Below, piece after piece: positions 11,643 to 26,800 of a stretch of 64,000 bases of DNA. The stretch comes from Endomychus coccineus (lineage: Eukaryota > Arthropoda > Insecta > Coleoptera > Endomychidae): positions 141,713,846 through 141,777,845 of the forward strand of contig OY294067.1 of the NCBI GenBank assembly GCA_958510875.1, read 5' to 3'. A model generated the notes under the pieces. It worked only from the letters and a program-made list of their open reading frames with translations, was not told the DNA's origin and made no database searches. The position numbers and the translations under genes were made by a program. Within the stretch, counting starts at the first letter, position 1; every line of letters begins with the position of its first letter.

Positions 11643-14600
11643 CTAAAAACAGAAAATACAACAGTCATAGCTGATTTATATAATCTACACCGACAAATTC
11701 AACAAATATTTGGCAAAACGAATTATTTTCTTCTTGACATTCTCAAATTTTCAAATCAAATACATAAGCAGTTTTTATACTCATAAAAGGTAGTTGGTAG
11801 CATAAGATGGTGTTAAGGAGGAATAACTGACTTGTTTCTGTTGTAAAAAATTTTAGATTCAATTACATTATTTGTCATCTCCTGTGCCCTTATATAGAAT
11901 ATAGAATTGGGTAGTTAGTCATGTTTTCATGCATGACGAGGCAACTCCCCAAATCATAGCAAATTTAAATTTTTGTTTTTTGTCAAAGGTAATAACGACA
12001 GACTTGCTCGATCAGCACATTCTCTGGACCTGAATTCAATTGAACATATGTGAGATAGTTTTGCAAAATTGGGTCATACATGAAACTGAAACTTTGACTC
12101 GTCTTATAAACGGAGGATGTGATTTTAAGTTTATTACATCCATGGATTTTTAGTCCAGTGTGTTGACCAATGGCACCACTTTGCTCCCGTCAGAGTTTAA
12201 TATTTTTGTGAATATAAAACTCTGATATTAGATCATTGATGAACATAATGCGATTCTCTTAATGTACCTACTTAATGTGACCAATTAGGCAAAGAAACTT
12301 TAAACTTGTTTATACTTACCCAGAATATTTCCGTTCTATTGAATAATATGAGAACAAAGATGCTATCATTGAATGAGTACTGTCAGAGTAATTGGCAACC
12401 ATAGTAATACTCATACCAACACATTTCAATACCTGAATTCAAAAGATTGAACTTGAGATGGATGCGCGTGAATAATATTATGTTTATCAATGATCTACTA
12501 TTCTTTCAGAGGTTTCAGAGACTTTTCTATGATAAATTTGAACTTGGATGGAGAAAATTTTCCGTTGGTTCGACATATATTACCGTCAGACGTACCATTT
12601 TATAGGTTTTCGTGGACTCTGGTTACGAATTTGACAAGTTAAGATAACTAATTTTTTAGATATAGGTACACATTAAAATAGCATATACCCGTACATGTTA
12701 GATTTGAAAATTAAATTAAAAGATTGATATAAAATTAAAAGAAAACAGATATAAAATAAATACTAATACAAATGCACCAACTCACATGACTACGCATATA
12801 AAAATTATTTCTCTATATTCCGAAGGCTCCATGTTATCATAAAAATTGCCTTTGACTTATGGAAATTCATAATATCACTGAGAAAAGGTTTAAAAATAAT
12901 GAAAACGAGATTACACTTACTAAACTTTGATATTCAGTTAACATGTTTCGTTTACCCCAACATTATCAGAAAGCATTTCTAATACACTGAATAAATATCA
13001 ATGTAAGCGATTTACAAGTAATTCACAAAATCAGTAACATTCCGGTAAATTCTGTCATTTAGCACATTTACAAGTGTATTAGATATGCTAAAACTATTTT
13101 CGGTGTGTTTTTTTTATAAATTAGAAATATACATTCAGAATGAAATATAAGCAAGAGACATTTTCTACACTTGCATTAATAAATTCATGAAAAATATTTA
13201 GGAATGCATTTCAAAATGTCGGACAATTTTTATCTTGCTGAAACGACGTTCTGCCAACAATTTGACTATATAAGGAGACATATACTCACGTTTTCGAATG
13301 AGTCTTTGTTTCTAACATGTTGAGCAATAAATCTAGAATCTGCTATCGTTTTTTCCATATCATGGAGGTCCCCTTTGTCAAAAGATGGGCTGGCGTCGCT
13401 TGTACCATCGAATGTGTTAGTTCGACAGCTGGCTGGACTGTACAAATCTTCATCTGCGCCAGGTAACGGCACAGAAGGAAATGGTGCTTCATTAAAACAA
13501 GATCCCATACCTCCAGATGCCACTACTTCGAATCTAGACGGTGGGGGTAATCCCAAGTCAAAACTATCGTAGGAAGTTTTTTCATAAGACTTGCATTTAT
13601 CGATTATGGGCATTTGGATAACGTCTGTTAACATACTATCTTGACATTTATTATCATTATCATCATCGTTGTCTTTCTTTGGGCGTTCTATGAATAAAAA
13701 TTTTGGAAGAATGTCTATGAAAAAAAGGCGCACCCATGGTGCTAGTTTATGTGTTACTGGTGATCGGAAATTCACATTGAGGACAGCTATGGTGATAACT
13801 ACAGATAACGTACATAACAACATTGTAAAGAGCAAATATTTACCTAGTAGAGGCACTGTTATGGAAGTAGGAGGAATAATTTCCACCAACAGTAAAAAGA
13901 ACACGGTGAGTGATAGAAGTATCGAAATGCACAATGAAACTTTTTCACCAGAATCAGAAGGGAGATAGAAAACTAGAACGGAAAGGAAGGATATGCCAAC
14001 ACAAGGAATGATTAAATTCACTGTGTAAAATAGTGTTTTCCTTCTGAGAGTTATATTGAAGATAATATCAGGATAAGGTTCTTCACAACAACTATAGAAT
14101 TTTTCATTGCGGACCGCCGGTACCCTCATTATGTCCCATTCCACTGATATGTAGTAGTCTTGAAGATCTATCCCTACATCGATCTGGTTGGAATCTTGAA
14201 CTTGTGATAGGTGTCTTAAATCAACCTGCCAACAATTCCACAAATTATTTTCATATTTTATAAAACATTTTAGTATCATATATTGAATTAAAGGCTTCCA
14301 TGTACATCGTTTCTTTAACGATGTTGGTTTCTGGAAGACTTCCCCGTCATAGGAACACGACTATATGTCACCCGTTATAGTTGGACGAATGTCGACATAC
14401 CTATAGTCGTGCTCCTGTGACATGGAACGTATTTGGAAACTTCTATTTCAAAATATAATTTTACGAATTCCCTGGAGACGACGATATGATCAGAATGTCC
14501 TGAGCCCCAGGTGCGTCGAAATTAGAATCTGACACCGGAATCGTGATCAGCAACCCCAAAAACCCCCCAAGTAAGAAATTCTGGCCCATTTTGGCTATAT

Positions 14601-17600
14601 TTGGCAATTTTTTCAACATTTTTAATATTATCTTCTGAAAATCTATTCGAAAAGATGCATTTTCCTCTGTAGACATGCTAAAATGCATATATTTTTTTTC
14701 AATTCTAGAATCGATTAAAATAAAATCATCAAAATCGGTTCTTCCGATTTTTTTTTTGACCTTTTCTGCTTTATTTATATTTCTTCGACTATACGGGGTG
14801 TGACTTATATTGGGGAAATAATTTGATCAAATTTTATGGAGTACCTATTCTATAATATGGGGTATCATAAAGTAAGGGGTCTATTCACAATTGTTATATA
14901 CTCTTAAGAAATTATGAAAGTAGCAAAACATAAACAGAATCTAGTAGCTTGAATAATTGGATTTTAGTGTATCTTTGGAAAACAAAAGAATTGTTGTAGC
15001 AACTATTGATACAAGTGCTTCAATAATTTAATTCTTGTTTAGCTATGGAAGACAAAATAATTGTTGTGACAACTATTGATACAAGTGTTAAACGAAATAA
15101 TCGTAATTTAGAGAATTGTTCTCAGAACAAAATTCGTGTAATGAACATGGATATGCTAACAAGAATTGGTTTGGTGCAATGTTATAATGAAGGCGGTAGC
15201 AATTACACTACTGGATTACGAAGAATCTTACGGAAAATCCTAAAAATGTATCCCACGCAGATTTTGCTGTCAGGTACAATTTTTCATTACACGTATTGGC
15301 TCAGATGGAAATTGTACCCGACTGGTTATCCCGTATTTTATGAACAGATGAGGTTCATTTCTCTCTTAATGGTGGAATTAATACTCGAAACTGTCGAATA
15401 TGGTCAACAGAAAATCCACATGAAATCGTTCAGCAAGGTCTTCATGACAAAAAAGTCACAATTTGGTGCGGTTTCCCAGCTAATTTCATCATTAGTCTAA
15501 TACTTTTTCGAGGAACTACAGAATGGGGAGGCCCTATCTGCAACTGTTACTGGTGAACGATACCTGCAAATGGTAAGGGATTATGCAATTCCACAGTTGC
15601 AAAACGAGCACGAAGGAATTGAAAACATCATTTTTATGAAGGATGGAGCACCTCCGCACATTTACCGACCAGTTAAAGAATTGTTAAGAATTTATGGCTA
15701 CCAAAATCGCTCGATCTAACAAATTACCTACTGGCTGTGGGATTATTTAAAATAATAATTTTACAACAACAAAATGGAGGTCATATCGAGCATTTGCGGT
15801 AACTACTATTTGACAACAGAAATACCATTACGTAAGCAACTAGATTCCATTCACTTTTTGTTTTTAATTTGATTTGTTAAAAATATATAATGAGTTGAAA
15901 TATATTTCTTACTCTATGATAAACTTGTACATTAAAGTAAATTTGTTTTATGAATTTTTTATAATTCATTTTGAAAGAATTATTTACACATAGTAAACTC
16001 TGAAATTCTAGAATTGTATACTCTTTCGATTACCTATAATTTTCTGATCACAGGAAAAACTTACCATATAACCATCATATGTCCATGATCCGAATTTCAT
16101 GACGCAAGTTTGTTCGTCGAATGGGAAATATTCAACGTCAATTTCACAAAAGGATTTGTAAATGGCGGGAGGTTTCCAAACTACTTTCCCCGTATGGTGT
16201 AGGATTGCTTTTGTCATGATCGTTACTTCATAATTACCATCGGCACTAGAAACAATACAGTTCAGACTAAAAGTGAAAGGATCAATTTCTGAGGGAAATT
16301 CGTAAATAATTTTATTAAAAGCTCATCCGTATTGAAGGAGGAAGTTGAGCGAGAGCTTGCGTACGGAAATCGATGTTTTCAATATTCTGAATGTCCTTAT
16401 CAAATACCTACCTGTGAAAATATAGGGAAAGATTTATGCATCACGTTCGCCTTATATCTGGATTTCTTTTTAATTGTAATACTCATAGATAGAATTTAAT
16501 GAAGCGTCTAATAATTTAGACATCATTTATTATTTGTAGTTTTACTGCAATAACGATTCGAACACAGTTTTACGTTAGGGCCTACGGGAATGCATTTGAA
16601 ACTATAACAGTACTAAATAATTGGACTTTATCATCTAATATAATTAAAAATAGCGTAACTCAATCAAATAAATTAAAGTCATGACGAAAAATATTCAATT
16701 CTTAAAGACCAATCAAAAGAAGACGATTTACTCTAATATGTATGATTTATTCCCAAGCATTCCAGACGCAGACACTATTGAAAATCTGCTGCATATCATG
16801 TTATAACCAGCCTCTAAATCACATATTGTAATATTGCATTTATTGGAAAAGTGAATCGTAAATTAGGACTTGACGTTAATTTTTTCAACTATTCTAGGTG
16901 CTCACTATAAACACTAACAGACGAGATATTTTTGACTCACATTGGGTCTGTGATACATTAGTTCAAATCTAAAAAGATTGAATATTGGTTCCGAAATGTA
17001 TTGTTGCCGAATGAAAGAAATATGGATAGTTTTCGTAAGTACATCAATAAATCATCTATTTATTTCTCCTCGGAATCAAGTATTCTACCTGCGGAGAACC
17101 GGCTATATAAGAATGAATCTCCGGCAGGCTGCAGCACTAGAACCAGATCTAGCCGCAGCAGCACCACCTAGGGTGCGACGCAACAGATCTGGGAGAGCAA
17201 GCCTGCTCCAAAACACGGAAGTTTATATCAGTACTAGGAGAACCCGAATCAACATCAGAGCCGCCGTATGATTACACAAGCTGGTAGAATTGAACACGTT
17301 GATTAACGATGAGGTTTCAGATTTTGCCAACGTCTGGGAAATCAATGAGGCCGTGTACGGTATCTCAAAGCGACTCCTTCCCGAAAGACGGAGTGATAGG
17401 CAGCCCTACCGTATCGAGAAAACCGAAAGGCGCCTTCAAAAAGTCTAGTCGGTGAGGCAAGCAAACGATTTGGATCCAGTGTGTGATGGATTTTATTGCT
17501 AGCGACAGGGCTTTTACGCCAAAAATTAGGTAATAGCTGCCAAACTACGGAGCCACCATCACACACTAATACGTACAGTGTTGTAGACCATCTGGGCGTG

Positions 17601-20600
17601 TTAGGGAGAAATCTAACCAGACGGGTTAGACCCATCAGGGAAATTTCTTTGTTTCGCGATAGCCCGTCTAAACTTTTTGAATCTCCATCACCCAGAATTG
17701 CTGCTACTCTGACTTTGGAGAAGATGGAGCAGTTCTGGAAAGGAGGATACGAGTCACCCCGTCCAATTCACCTAGACACTCCAGCCTTAGCACACTTTCC
17801 AAGCGTATTGCGGTTTCGCAAGCATAAGTGCCTCCCACCCATAGCCATCTGGCCAGAGCCTTTGACTCTTGGCTTAAAGGAGAACGGCAAATTCCAAGCT
17901 GGGCTGTCGACGGGTACACCCTGTTGCTTCCAAAGGAGGGAGACTTGTCTGATCACAAGAACTACCGGCCGATCACTCGTCTCAACACCTGCTACAAGTT
18001 ATTTAGACTATCTTGTATGCTAGGTTGTTGAGATCGATTTCAGGTTATTAATAACATCAGCAAGCAACGTGGCGCAAAAAAGACATTAAAGTTTACCGGG
18101 ATAACCTGGTTATAGAAAGATTTATCACTCAAGACTCCTGACCCAGTATGAATTATATATAAAAATTCTCGGGAAATAGGTCACATTAACACTTTGCTAT
18201 AAATTTTCGTCTTTACGTACGTTTCGGTCTCACGACCATCATCAGAAGATTTATTATGTCAAAAAGGGTTTACTAAAACTAATTATAGCACAAGCGTCCA
18301 TATCGCAAAATTTCAATAAAAAAAAGGCCCACGCCGTCGAAACGAACAGAACCACGAATAATCGATTGTATCGTCAATCCGAAAGTATGAAAATTTTTGT
18401 AACAAGAATCCACTATTCAGTAATATTCTTATAATATACATTGTTGGTATAGTCTCATAACTGAAGTTCGAAGTTATTATGTTGAGTATCTAATTTCGAA
18501 CCAGATGTAAGATTTATGAGGTACCTACTTGAAAAAGGTTTTAGACCTGTATTGGAATCTCTACCTGGAATATCTAAACAATATTTATAATAAAGAATGT
18601 ATGGCCATAAGAATAGCACAAGAAATAACAACTTCACCGCCCTTGCTAAGCACTGCTTTGATTATAACCATCAGTTTGATTACAAAAATGTTAATATTTT
18701 AACAAGGAAACCAATTATTATAAGAGATCTATCCTGGAGATGATTCACATAAAACGTGACTCCAAATCTGTAAATCATAGGAATGATATTCAGGGATTAA
18801 GTCAGATTTAAACTAATTTAATCAATTAAAACTCTTGCAAATTCCTACATGCGTCTTTATAATGTTAAAAGTATATTTTAGGAAGAATGCTTGAAAGTAA
18901 TATTCCAGTACAGGTCTAAAACCTTTTTCAAGTACCTCATAAATCTTACATCTGGTTCGAAATTAGATACTCAACATAATAACTTCGAACTTCAGTTGTT
19001 ATGAGACTATACCAACATGCGCTTGTATATTATAAGAATATTACTGAATAATGGATTCTTGTTACAAAAATTTTTATACTTTAATATTGACAATACAATC
19101 GATTATTCGTGGTTCTGTTCGTTTCCACGGCGTGGGCCTTCTTTTTGACATAATAAGTCTTCTGATGATGGTCGTGAGACCGAAACGTTTGTAAAGACGA
19201 AAATTTATAACAAAGTGTTAATGGGACCTATTTCCCGAGAATTTTTATATATAACTCAAGACTCCATATTCTACAAGCGCAACCTTTCCATGGCGTGGAT
19301 AGACTACCGCCAGGCAATTGATTCAACATCACAGACTTTTTTTTCCATCACATAAGACACACGACGAGTCTTTACAGAATTGGTAACATTCAAGAGGGTG
19401 CTTTCCAAGGAGACTCATCGAGTCCCCTCTTGTACAACATCTCACTGCTGCCGCTCTCCATTGCGTTAAGACGGACTCGTGGATATTACTCAGGACCAAC
19501 GAATGACCGGAGGCATCACTCATTTATTTTACATGGATGATCTGAAACTGCATCAGGCTCTCAACGCGGTTCAGCAATATAAACGAGCCGTAGGCATGGA
19601 GTTGGGAGAGGACGATATCCGGAAGTTCACGAGAATATGCAGCTTGCCGATAGAAGCATCTTTAAATACTTTGATGCTGGAGAAATCTATCGATATCTGG
19701 GAATTAAACAGCGTCCTAATTATGACGTCTCCTAGGTGAAGGTGGCTCCCCGCGGCACCTATAGAAACCTTGTCCAACGAATTTGACATCCGAACTTTTC
19801 GTGGAGAAGAAATCATCATACATTTGGAGTTTAAAAAGGCTACTAGAGATTATGTAATTGCTCTTCAAAAATAAGAGCTAGTCTGGTAGAATGTCATGAC
19901 ATTACATGGATTGATAAGACAAATTACAGATATTTGAAATTAGGAAGTGGTTTCCCGCGTTTTCAATTGGGCATTCGTTAGTCAAGCCAGCTTGGAAAGT
20001 TCCGATTTTTGATAGGTCCTGTACGAGTTGAGCGGTCGAGCCCTTTCATTTGATACCCATAAAGCTATAATTGGAGTTTTTTCTAATTTGCGTGATCCGT
20101 ATTAGATTTTTACGTGAATAAGTGGAAAATTCATACACTACGTGTCGTGTCCCATGAAGATTCACGCGGGAGATTGGTCAGGCCGATCGATATATAATCA
20201 ATACAGGGTTCAGGACATTACGTAGATTTCGAATATGTAATAAAATCACCATTTTCGATTAGAATATTTGGCCAACGTTTGGTTCCATCATGATCATGCT
20301 AGGGTCAACGAAATATGTCTTTCAAAATTTCCACGCTCATATGTAGATAATTCAAACTTTGAACCCTTCCTACTCTTTCTCAACGCTTCCCACGCTTTTC
20401 ACATCTCCCTTAGATATGTTAGTTAAGTCTTCCTAAAAAAAAACAAGTTCTGATTCAACACAAATAGGTATACACCCTCACATTTTTTGAAATCATGACC
20501 ATTGTTTCATGAGAGATAGATGGTACATTCCCAAAACACTCATAGACTTATGCACCAGAAGTAGAGGAGTATATCTATTTTCATTGCTTCAATTGGGTAT

Positions 20601-23600
20601 GGTATGACTGAGTGTGATAATAGTTAACTTTATTGATCTTACAAGAAAGTTTGAATCACTATTGTTCTAAAAAATGTTTCTGCTTACCTGCACCCATTAG
20701 TCATACCTTCGCATTATAAATATTCTAAATACCTACCAATTTCAAGTATTTATTTCCATTTTGTATTTCCCCATATTCTAATTGCATCCCCATTTGCTTG
20801 TTTTACCTTACTTTGACTATTGACTGCTTAAGGTTGTCAAAATTAGAGTCACAATAATGTTCTATAATATAAGTAAAAAAAAATTTATTCTATCAATCTT
20901 TTATTTAGAATTAATCAATGAAAACTAAAAAATACGGAATAGGAAAGCTTTCATTTATTTTTTCTTATACCATAAAAGGAAGGCTTTTACGTGTAATTAT
21001 TAAACTGTTTTACCATTCGATCCCAAATTACATTTATAGTGCGATTCTGTGTAGTATATAATGCGCTGTAAGCGACACCAAATGTAACTTTAAAGCGATG
21101 TAATGCATTTGGTACTCTGTAGCTTATCTTTCGCAGTAAACTAAGCACAGCTAATGCAAATTTACGTCGCTGAGAACGGCGGTGCTAGACTGTAGTATTT
21201 TAAAATTTATGGTTGGCATATTCATGAAAAAGCATAAAATATCCAAGAAATTTTGAATGAAGTAAGTAGATGTGCTACACCGGTTCTCCACCATAATCGA
21301 CCTTTTTTGCATGTAAATCTCCATAAGGAAATCTAAGGTTCATTTTAGCGAAAACTGTCCATTCCAAGGTCATCCACAATCGCGCATGCGCAGTCATAGA
21401 AGTATATGGTTCACCAATCGATGGTCTTTGGTTTGGTAATCTATGGTGCATCCGACTATGCTCTATGGTTCATCATTCGATGGACAGGTAGGCTATGGTT
21501 TGGTAATCTATGATTCCTCCAACTATGGTCTGGCAAATCTATGTTTTTTCCAATCTGCAGTCTGTGAACTAGTCATCTGTGTACTCGCATTCTACTGAAA
21601 TGAATATTTTGTTATCCTACACCGGATTCGAACCCGAGAAATTAATTCCAAAGTTAGGTGGCTTAACCGCCCAGCTATGGAGGACTTGAATTAATCAATT
21701 TAAATGTAGTATATAACCTGAGTCACTTCTACTGGAATGAATTTTGTACTACACCAGATTCGAACCCGAGAAATAAATTCTAAAGTCAACGGCTTAACCG
21801 CTCAGCTATGGAGGACTTGAGAATGAGTGATTTTAATGTAGTATATATAATCTGAGTCAACTCTACTGAAAAATGAATTTTGTCCTACACCAGATTCGAA
21901 CCCGGGAAACAAATTCCAAAATCGGCTCCTTAACCGCTGAGCTATGGAGGACATGATAACAATCGTCTTTAATGTAGTAGATATAGCTCCGGTGCACCCT
22001 AGGTTTGTCACGTGGGTCTAGCCTAATGTCACCTGTTTCATCTTGATTATAGGTAAAGGTGAGCCTAACCTCATCCATAATAAGTTTAAATCGAAAGAAT
22101 GTGATTTTTGTGTCACACAATTAGTTTGAAAGTTGAAAATAGTAATTCTGGACACGTGCTTCAATATTCAGAAATTTGAATCAGATACTTAGACATCTAA
22201 ATATTATGAATGTAATAAAACGAAATCATCCAGTTTGAATATAGTTGACAAAGATAGAAGTGATGTTCTACCTGAACCTGTCCTATCTGAACCGTTAAAT
22301 ATTTCAATAAAAAATTTAGAGTGGAATTATATGAGCTGTTACCAAGAGCTGCATCGAACAAAAACTAAATTATCAAATTGCATGTTGGAAGCAAAATTAA
22401 TTCAACCCGCATCATGAAGAATGATATTCAAGAAGAAATTGGATGATCATATAAATAATTTGAATTTTCTTATAGAAGTGATGTTCTACCTGTACCTGTC
22501 CTATCTGAACCAATAAATATTTCAATAAAAAATTTAGAGTGGAATTATATGAACTGTTATCAAGAGCTGCATCGAACAAAAACTAAATTATCGAATTGTA
22601 TGTCGGAAAGAAAAATTTATTCAACCTGCATCATGAAGATTGATATTCAAGAAGAAATTGTATGATCATATAAATAATTTGAATTTTCTTAAGAACTGTG
22701 TTAACTCTAACCTTACTTCTTGAAACTTTCTCATCGAATATAATATTATATAAGTCTACATTTATTTCTGATAATGAGTGCATTATTCAATTATAATTTA
22801 AATTGAAGTGATTGCATTCATTTAGAATATGAAAATTTAAATCAACAAAGACCTACCTTTACTATTTTCACATCGGGGAAAAATCATACTCCACATTACG
22901 CAGATTAAAAACAAATTAATATGAGATGTTAGAATTATTTTGTATAGTGAGGTTCAACATATTTCTTTCAGCTATACAGGCACTAGGATAACGAATGCTA
23001 TGTATAGAATATGTATTAATAATTTGAATTTTATGATAATTATAACGTTTTGTTGACCTTTACTGAACTCTCTACTCTATAGAAAGTGAGATTATTCTTA
23101 ATCTAGGAATTTAATTAAATTGAACATGTGTGCCATATCATTCAAAATTGTAAGCATAATATCAGGACTGTATTAAGGAATATCTCGAACGGTGAGGGGA
23201 GGAAAGAATTAAAAATAAATGTATTGCAAAAGTACATTCGCTAATTCAGAATATTTAATAAAAAATGTATACATTAACGTAGATGTAACTTGTTTTCACA
23301 TGCATGTATATAGAGGATGACTTGGAGACATCATTTTTCATACGCAACAAGTATCCTTGAAGAAATTCAAATTTAGGCTTACGATTTGTAGAGACATCAT
23401 TTTTCATACGCAACAAGTATCCTTGGAGAAATTCAAATTTAGGTTTACGATTTGTAGAATAATTCTAGAGAAATTAAAATTGCTGATAATCGATAATAGT
23501 CATCATTTTTTCATATGTTTTTTCACGTAACAAGTCTCCTTGAAGAAATATATCGAACATTCAAGGTGGATTTTACGAATTACGATTGTCATTTCATTGG

Positions 23601-23838
23601 AAACATATAAGCAAGAAATTTTTTACTTAGATCAAGTTCGTTTTCCAACCACCCAAGAGGTAGAACTTATGGTACGTTGCTTTTTTTTTTTGAATAAAGT
23701 GGAAAGCGTCCCCAGGAGACCTACGAACCACTTACAATATAACAAATTAAAAATAAATTAATAATAAAATCTGATAAAAAACGCAATTCCACGTTCCCTC
23801 TCCATTTCAATGATCTGCAAAAAGAAATTTGCCATCAA

Positions 23839-23892
<54 letters not shown>

Positions 23893-26800
23893 CAATGTTA
23901 GGTTTCATAAAATAGTTTATAGATGTATGAAATTATCAAAACACTTTCTATATCTTCCTTTATCGAAAGCATATTCATAGGGAAAATCAAAAATATAGAC
24001 TTCTTGAGAAATTATTTATTGTTATTATTATTATTATAAGAGGGAAAAAGATTCAATACAAAAATATTAATCCTCAAAATATCATTTGTAAAATACATAA
24101 AACCATATAAACAATCAATATAAAAAACTTCATCACTTGGTTCTTCACACTAAACTCCGAACTAATCCGTTAATCGGGGAATACTCCATGATACGATCGT
24201 TTATGATGATACAATAAGCGCGGGTGTTTTTAGGAAAATTCAGGATACTTTCCATCTCTAGTTTAACGTCAACTGTTGATGACTTTATAGCATCGTTCTG
24301 TTTCGAGCAATCAATCACGAAAATTGCTTTGTTCTTGAATGCTACATAATCTAGCATCGGTTCGCTCATAATTTTATTCGAAAATGATTTCTGGAAATCA
24401 TAGTACATCTGGTACGCTTCCACGTATTGTTGATCGTTGAAATTCATTTTCATTGCTTCATATGGATAACATTCTGAATTCAAGAATAATTTTACATTTA
24501 GCAAGTTTATATTATCGAAATATGTACTTTGCTTAACTGGATTATTTTTTCGATCAGTTTGGAAAGCTAGAATCACATATCTGGGGCGTTCCAAATTCAT
24601 TGATGTTTTAACAGCCCAAATGTCTCGAGTGCTCTCCTTCATCAACGGATTTTCATGCAGATCCCAACTACGGAATGGAATCAAAATAGGCTTCTCAGCA
24701 CTCAAATTTCCCAACATTTGAAATTTAACTTGATCACTTGGAAACACATGTCGCACTTTTAATGCTATCGTCTTCACATTTATTTTAGCCGTTTTCGTGC
24801 CTGTGCTATTAGTATAGCAATCGTTATCGGTTCGAGACCTTATCAAGCGCAGCTTATGTTTACCACTCAAGACTTTGTTATAGTCAATGAATAGGCCTAG
24901 TAGAAAATTCAGAGGTATCCATAAATTGATTTTATTATTGTAGACTGAACTCATTGCATCCTTATATGACCATCCAGAAATAGCTAGAGGTACAGATTCG
25001 TGTTCGGCATATGTTAGATAAGCTCTGATGGTGCTGACAATACCAGGATCGCGTACTTTGTCTATCTCTTTCCCATTCAATTCATAACTGATATATTCAA
25101 AGAGAAACGCTCCAAAATTATTAGTTAGGGTACATTCACCATCACCACTTGCTTCTGGCTGGAATTCTGCCTCGATGAATAAAGCAGACGAGGCTAAATC
25201 TACCAACACATCTTGTTGATTGATTAATATCTCAATTTCATCGCTGTAGCCGAAAGATGTTGTATGTGGATAGTAGGTGTGAATTTCTTCTCGAATGATG
25301 TCTTCATTAAAGTTTGGTTCGTTGAATATTTGAAGTTTTTCGGACATGGTAACCAAGGGACTTCAAAAAATTTATATTTTCCAATGATAGTGCTGCAGCA
25401 ACCTTCTCCCTTGAACTCGTTGTAGATAATGACTGATGGTCAATATGAAGATGTCTTTTATTGCTGAAATCCAAACCCATGTCCTCTAGTGACGTCGACT
25501 GTAACAACCTTCTCAGATGAATTCTTTTCATATAATGAATGCTGGTGAGTATTGGATTATTATTTATTGTTGGAAGCCATAATCTCTTGCGATCTTTTTC
25601 AACTCCAACCGTATAATGATTTCTTCTCCACGAAAATTTACCCGTTTCCAATTCTGATCTAAAATATTCAGTGTGATGTTATCGAAGGACGTCTTGTTGA
25701 TTATCGGTAGATAAATAAGATTCTTCGGCTCTATATCAATGGAAAACCCAGGTGGTACAAGAGGTGAAAACTCATATATCGTATGAGCTAACTTATTGTT
25801 ATAATATGCTCCTGCGGTTAAGTTACACTCCACTCTAATAGTTTGAACTTTGATTATGTTTATAGGTCGGTCAGATACATGTACTTCACGAGATGTCAAT
25901 TTCTTTTTGCTGAATCCCAGCAGTTCGCTTATACTATCTTTAGGAATAAAATTTACTTCAAAATCACTCTTTAGTTCTGTGTGTAGAGTGTTGTTGTTAG
26001 ATTTTATTGATAATTTCCGGTCACGTTCTTCTTGCTTCACTCCTATCCCACAAACTGCACTTTGTATGAAATCCTCGATGTCTGTCAACTCGTAGGACCC
26101 TGTAGGTATAGTTACTACTTCTTCCTCACCCTTCACATTTTTATAATAAAATTTATTAAAACCTTCTTCAATGTTCGGAATGCTATTGTACGTATGCAAG
26201 CCAACAAGTGCGATAGAATAATATGAATAAGGATCTAGTTCTATTGGTGGGTGAAAATCTACAGACAAGCGGGAGCTCTTACCCGTGATAGTGAACGTCT
26301 GAGACATGATTGATGAAAACTTCATCAACAATGTATTTATGTACTAATAAATACAATTTTAGTCGACCACAACTGAAGAATTAGAGAGGAATTTCAAACA
26401 TAACTGGCCACAATTATAAGTGTTATATTGCTGAAAATTGTCGTGATTGAATAATATCTTACATTTTTTGAAATAATCCACCAGTTCGTGAGGGGGGCGT
26501 AAATTGCCAAAACTATCATAATAAAAGACTGTATCACCGACTTTCTTAAACCCAACCCAGTGAGTGCCTTCATTGTCCGAGCTATCTAAATTAACTATTC
26601 CACGCTCGTTTCTCCATGGTCCGTTGGATGGCAGTTCATCACGCATAAATACTCCTCTAAAATGGGGAATTTTCAGAGCTTTTGCTAGTTTTCGTAGATC
26701 GAGATCGGTCAGAGGTCTTCTGGGTAGGTTTACTGGCAGTTTTTTGGATGTTTATTTAAATATAGACCAAGACCTTTGCGATACTTTTTCAAATATAGAC

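Larger units (their letters stand above)
21265..22995 (+). repeat. Left terminal inverted repeat of the Polinton
   Basis: Mirrors 32,533-34,264 almost base for base; the match ends at CACTAGGATAACGAA. From outside in it contains the 19-bp end, an ACCATAG-rich subterminal block, three tRNA-like units, and two copies of a segment of about 250 bp with a conserved short ORF. Confidence 0.93.
22996..24144. other. Non-coding Polinton segment between the left repeat and capsid gene
   Basis: It holds no gene-sized frame. It contains 68-bp tandem repeats, a TG microsatellite, and AATAAA on the minus strand at 24,015-24,020, about 125 bp past the capsid stop, a plausible polyadenylation signal for the minus-strand gene block. 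Confidence 0.6.

Noticed and set aside
13375..13968. Plus-strand frames opposite the receptor exon
   Set aside because: Antisense shadows of a strongly conserved coding exon.
21802..22120. Two overlapping minus-strand frames in the left inverted repeat (mirrored at 33,408-33,726)
   Set aside because: They run straight through the tRNA-like units and box sequences; the coding look comes from the repeat structure. No domain.
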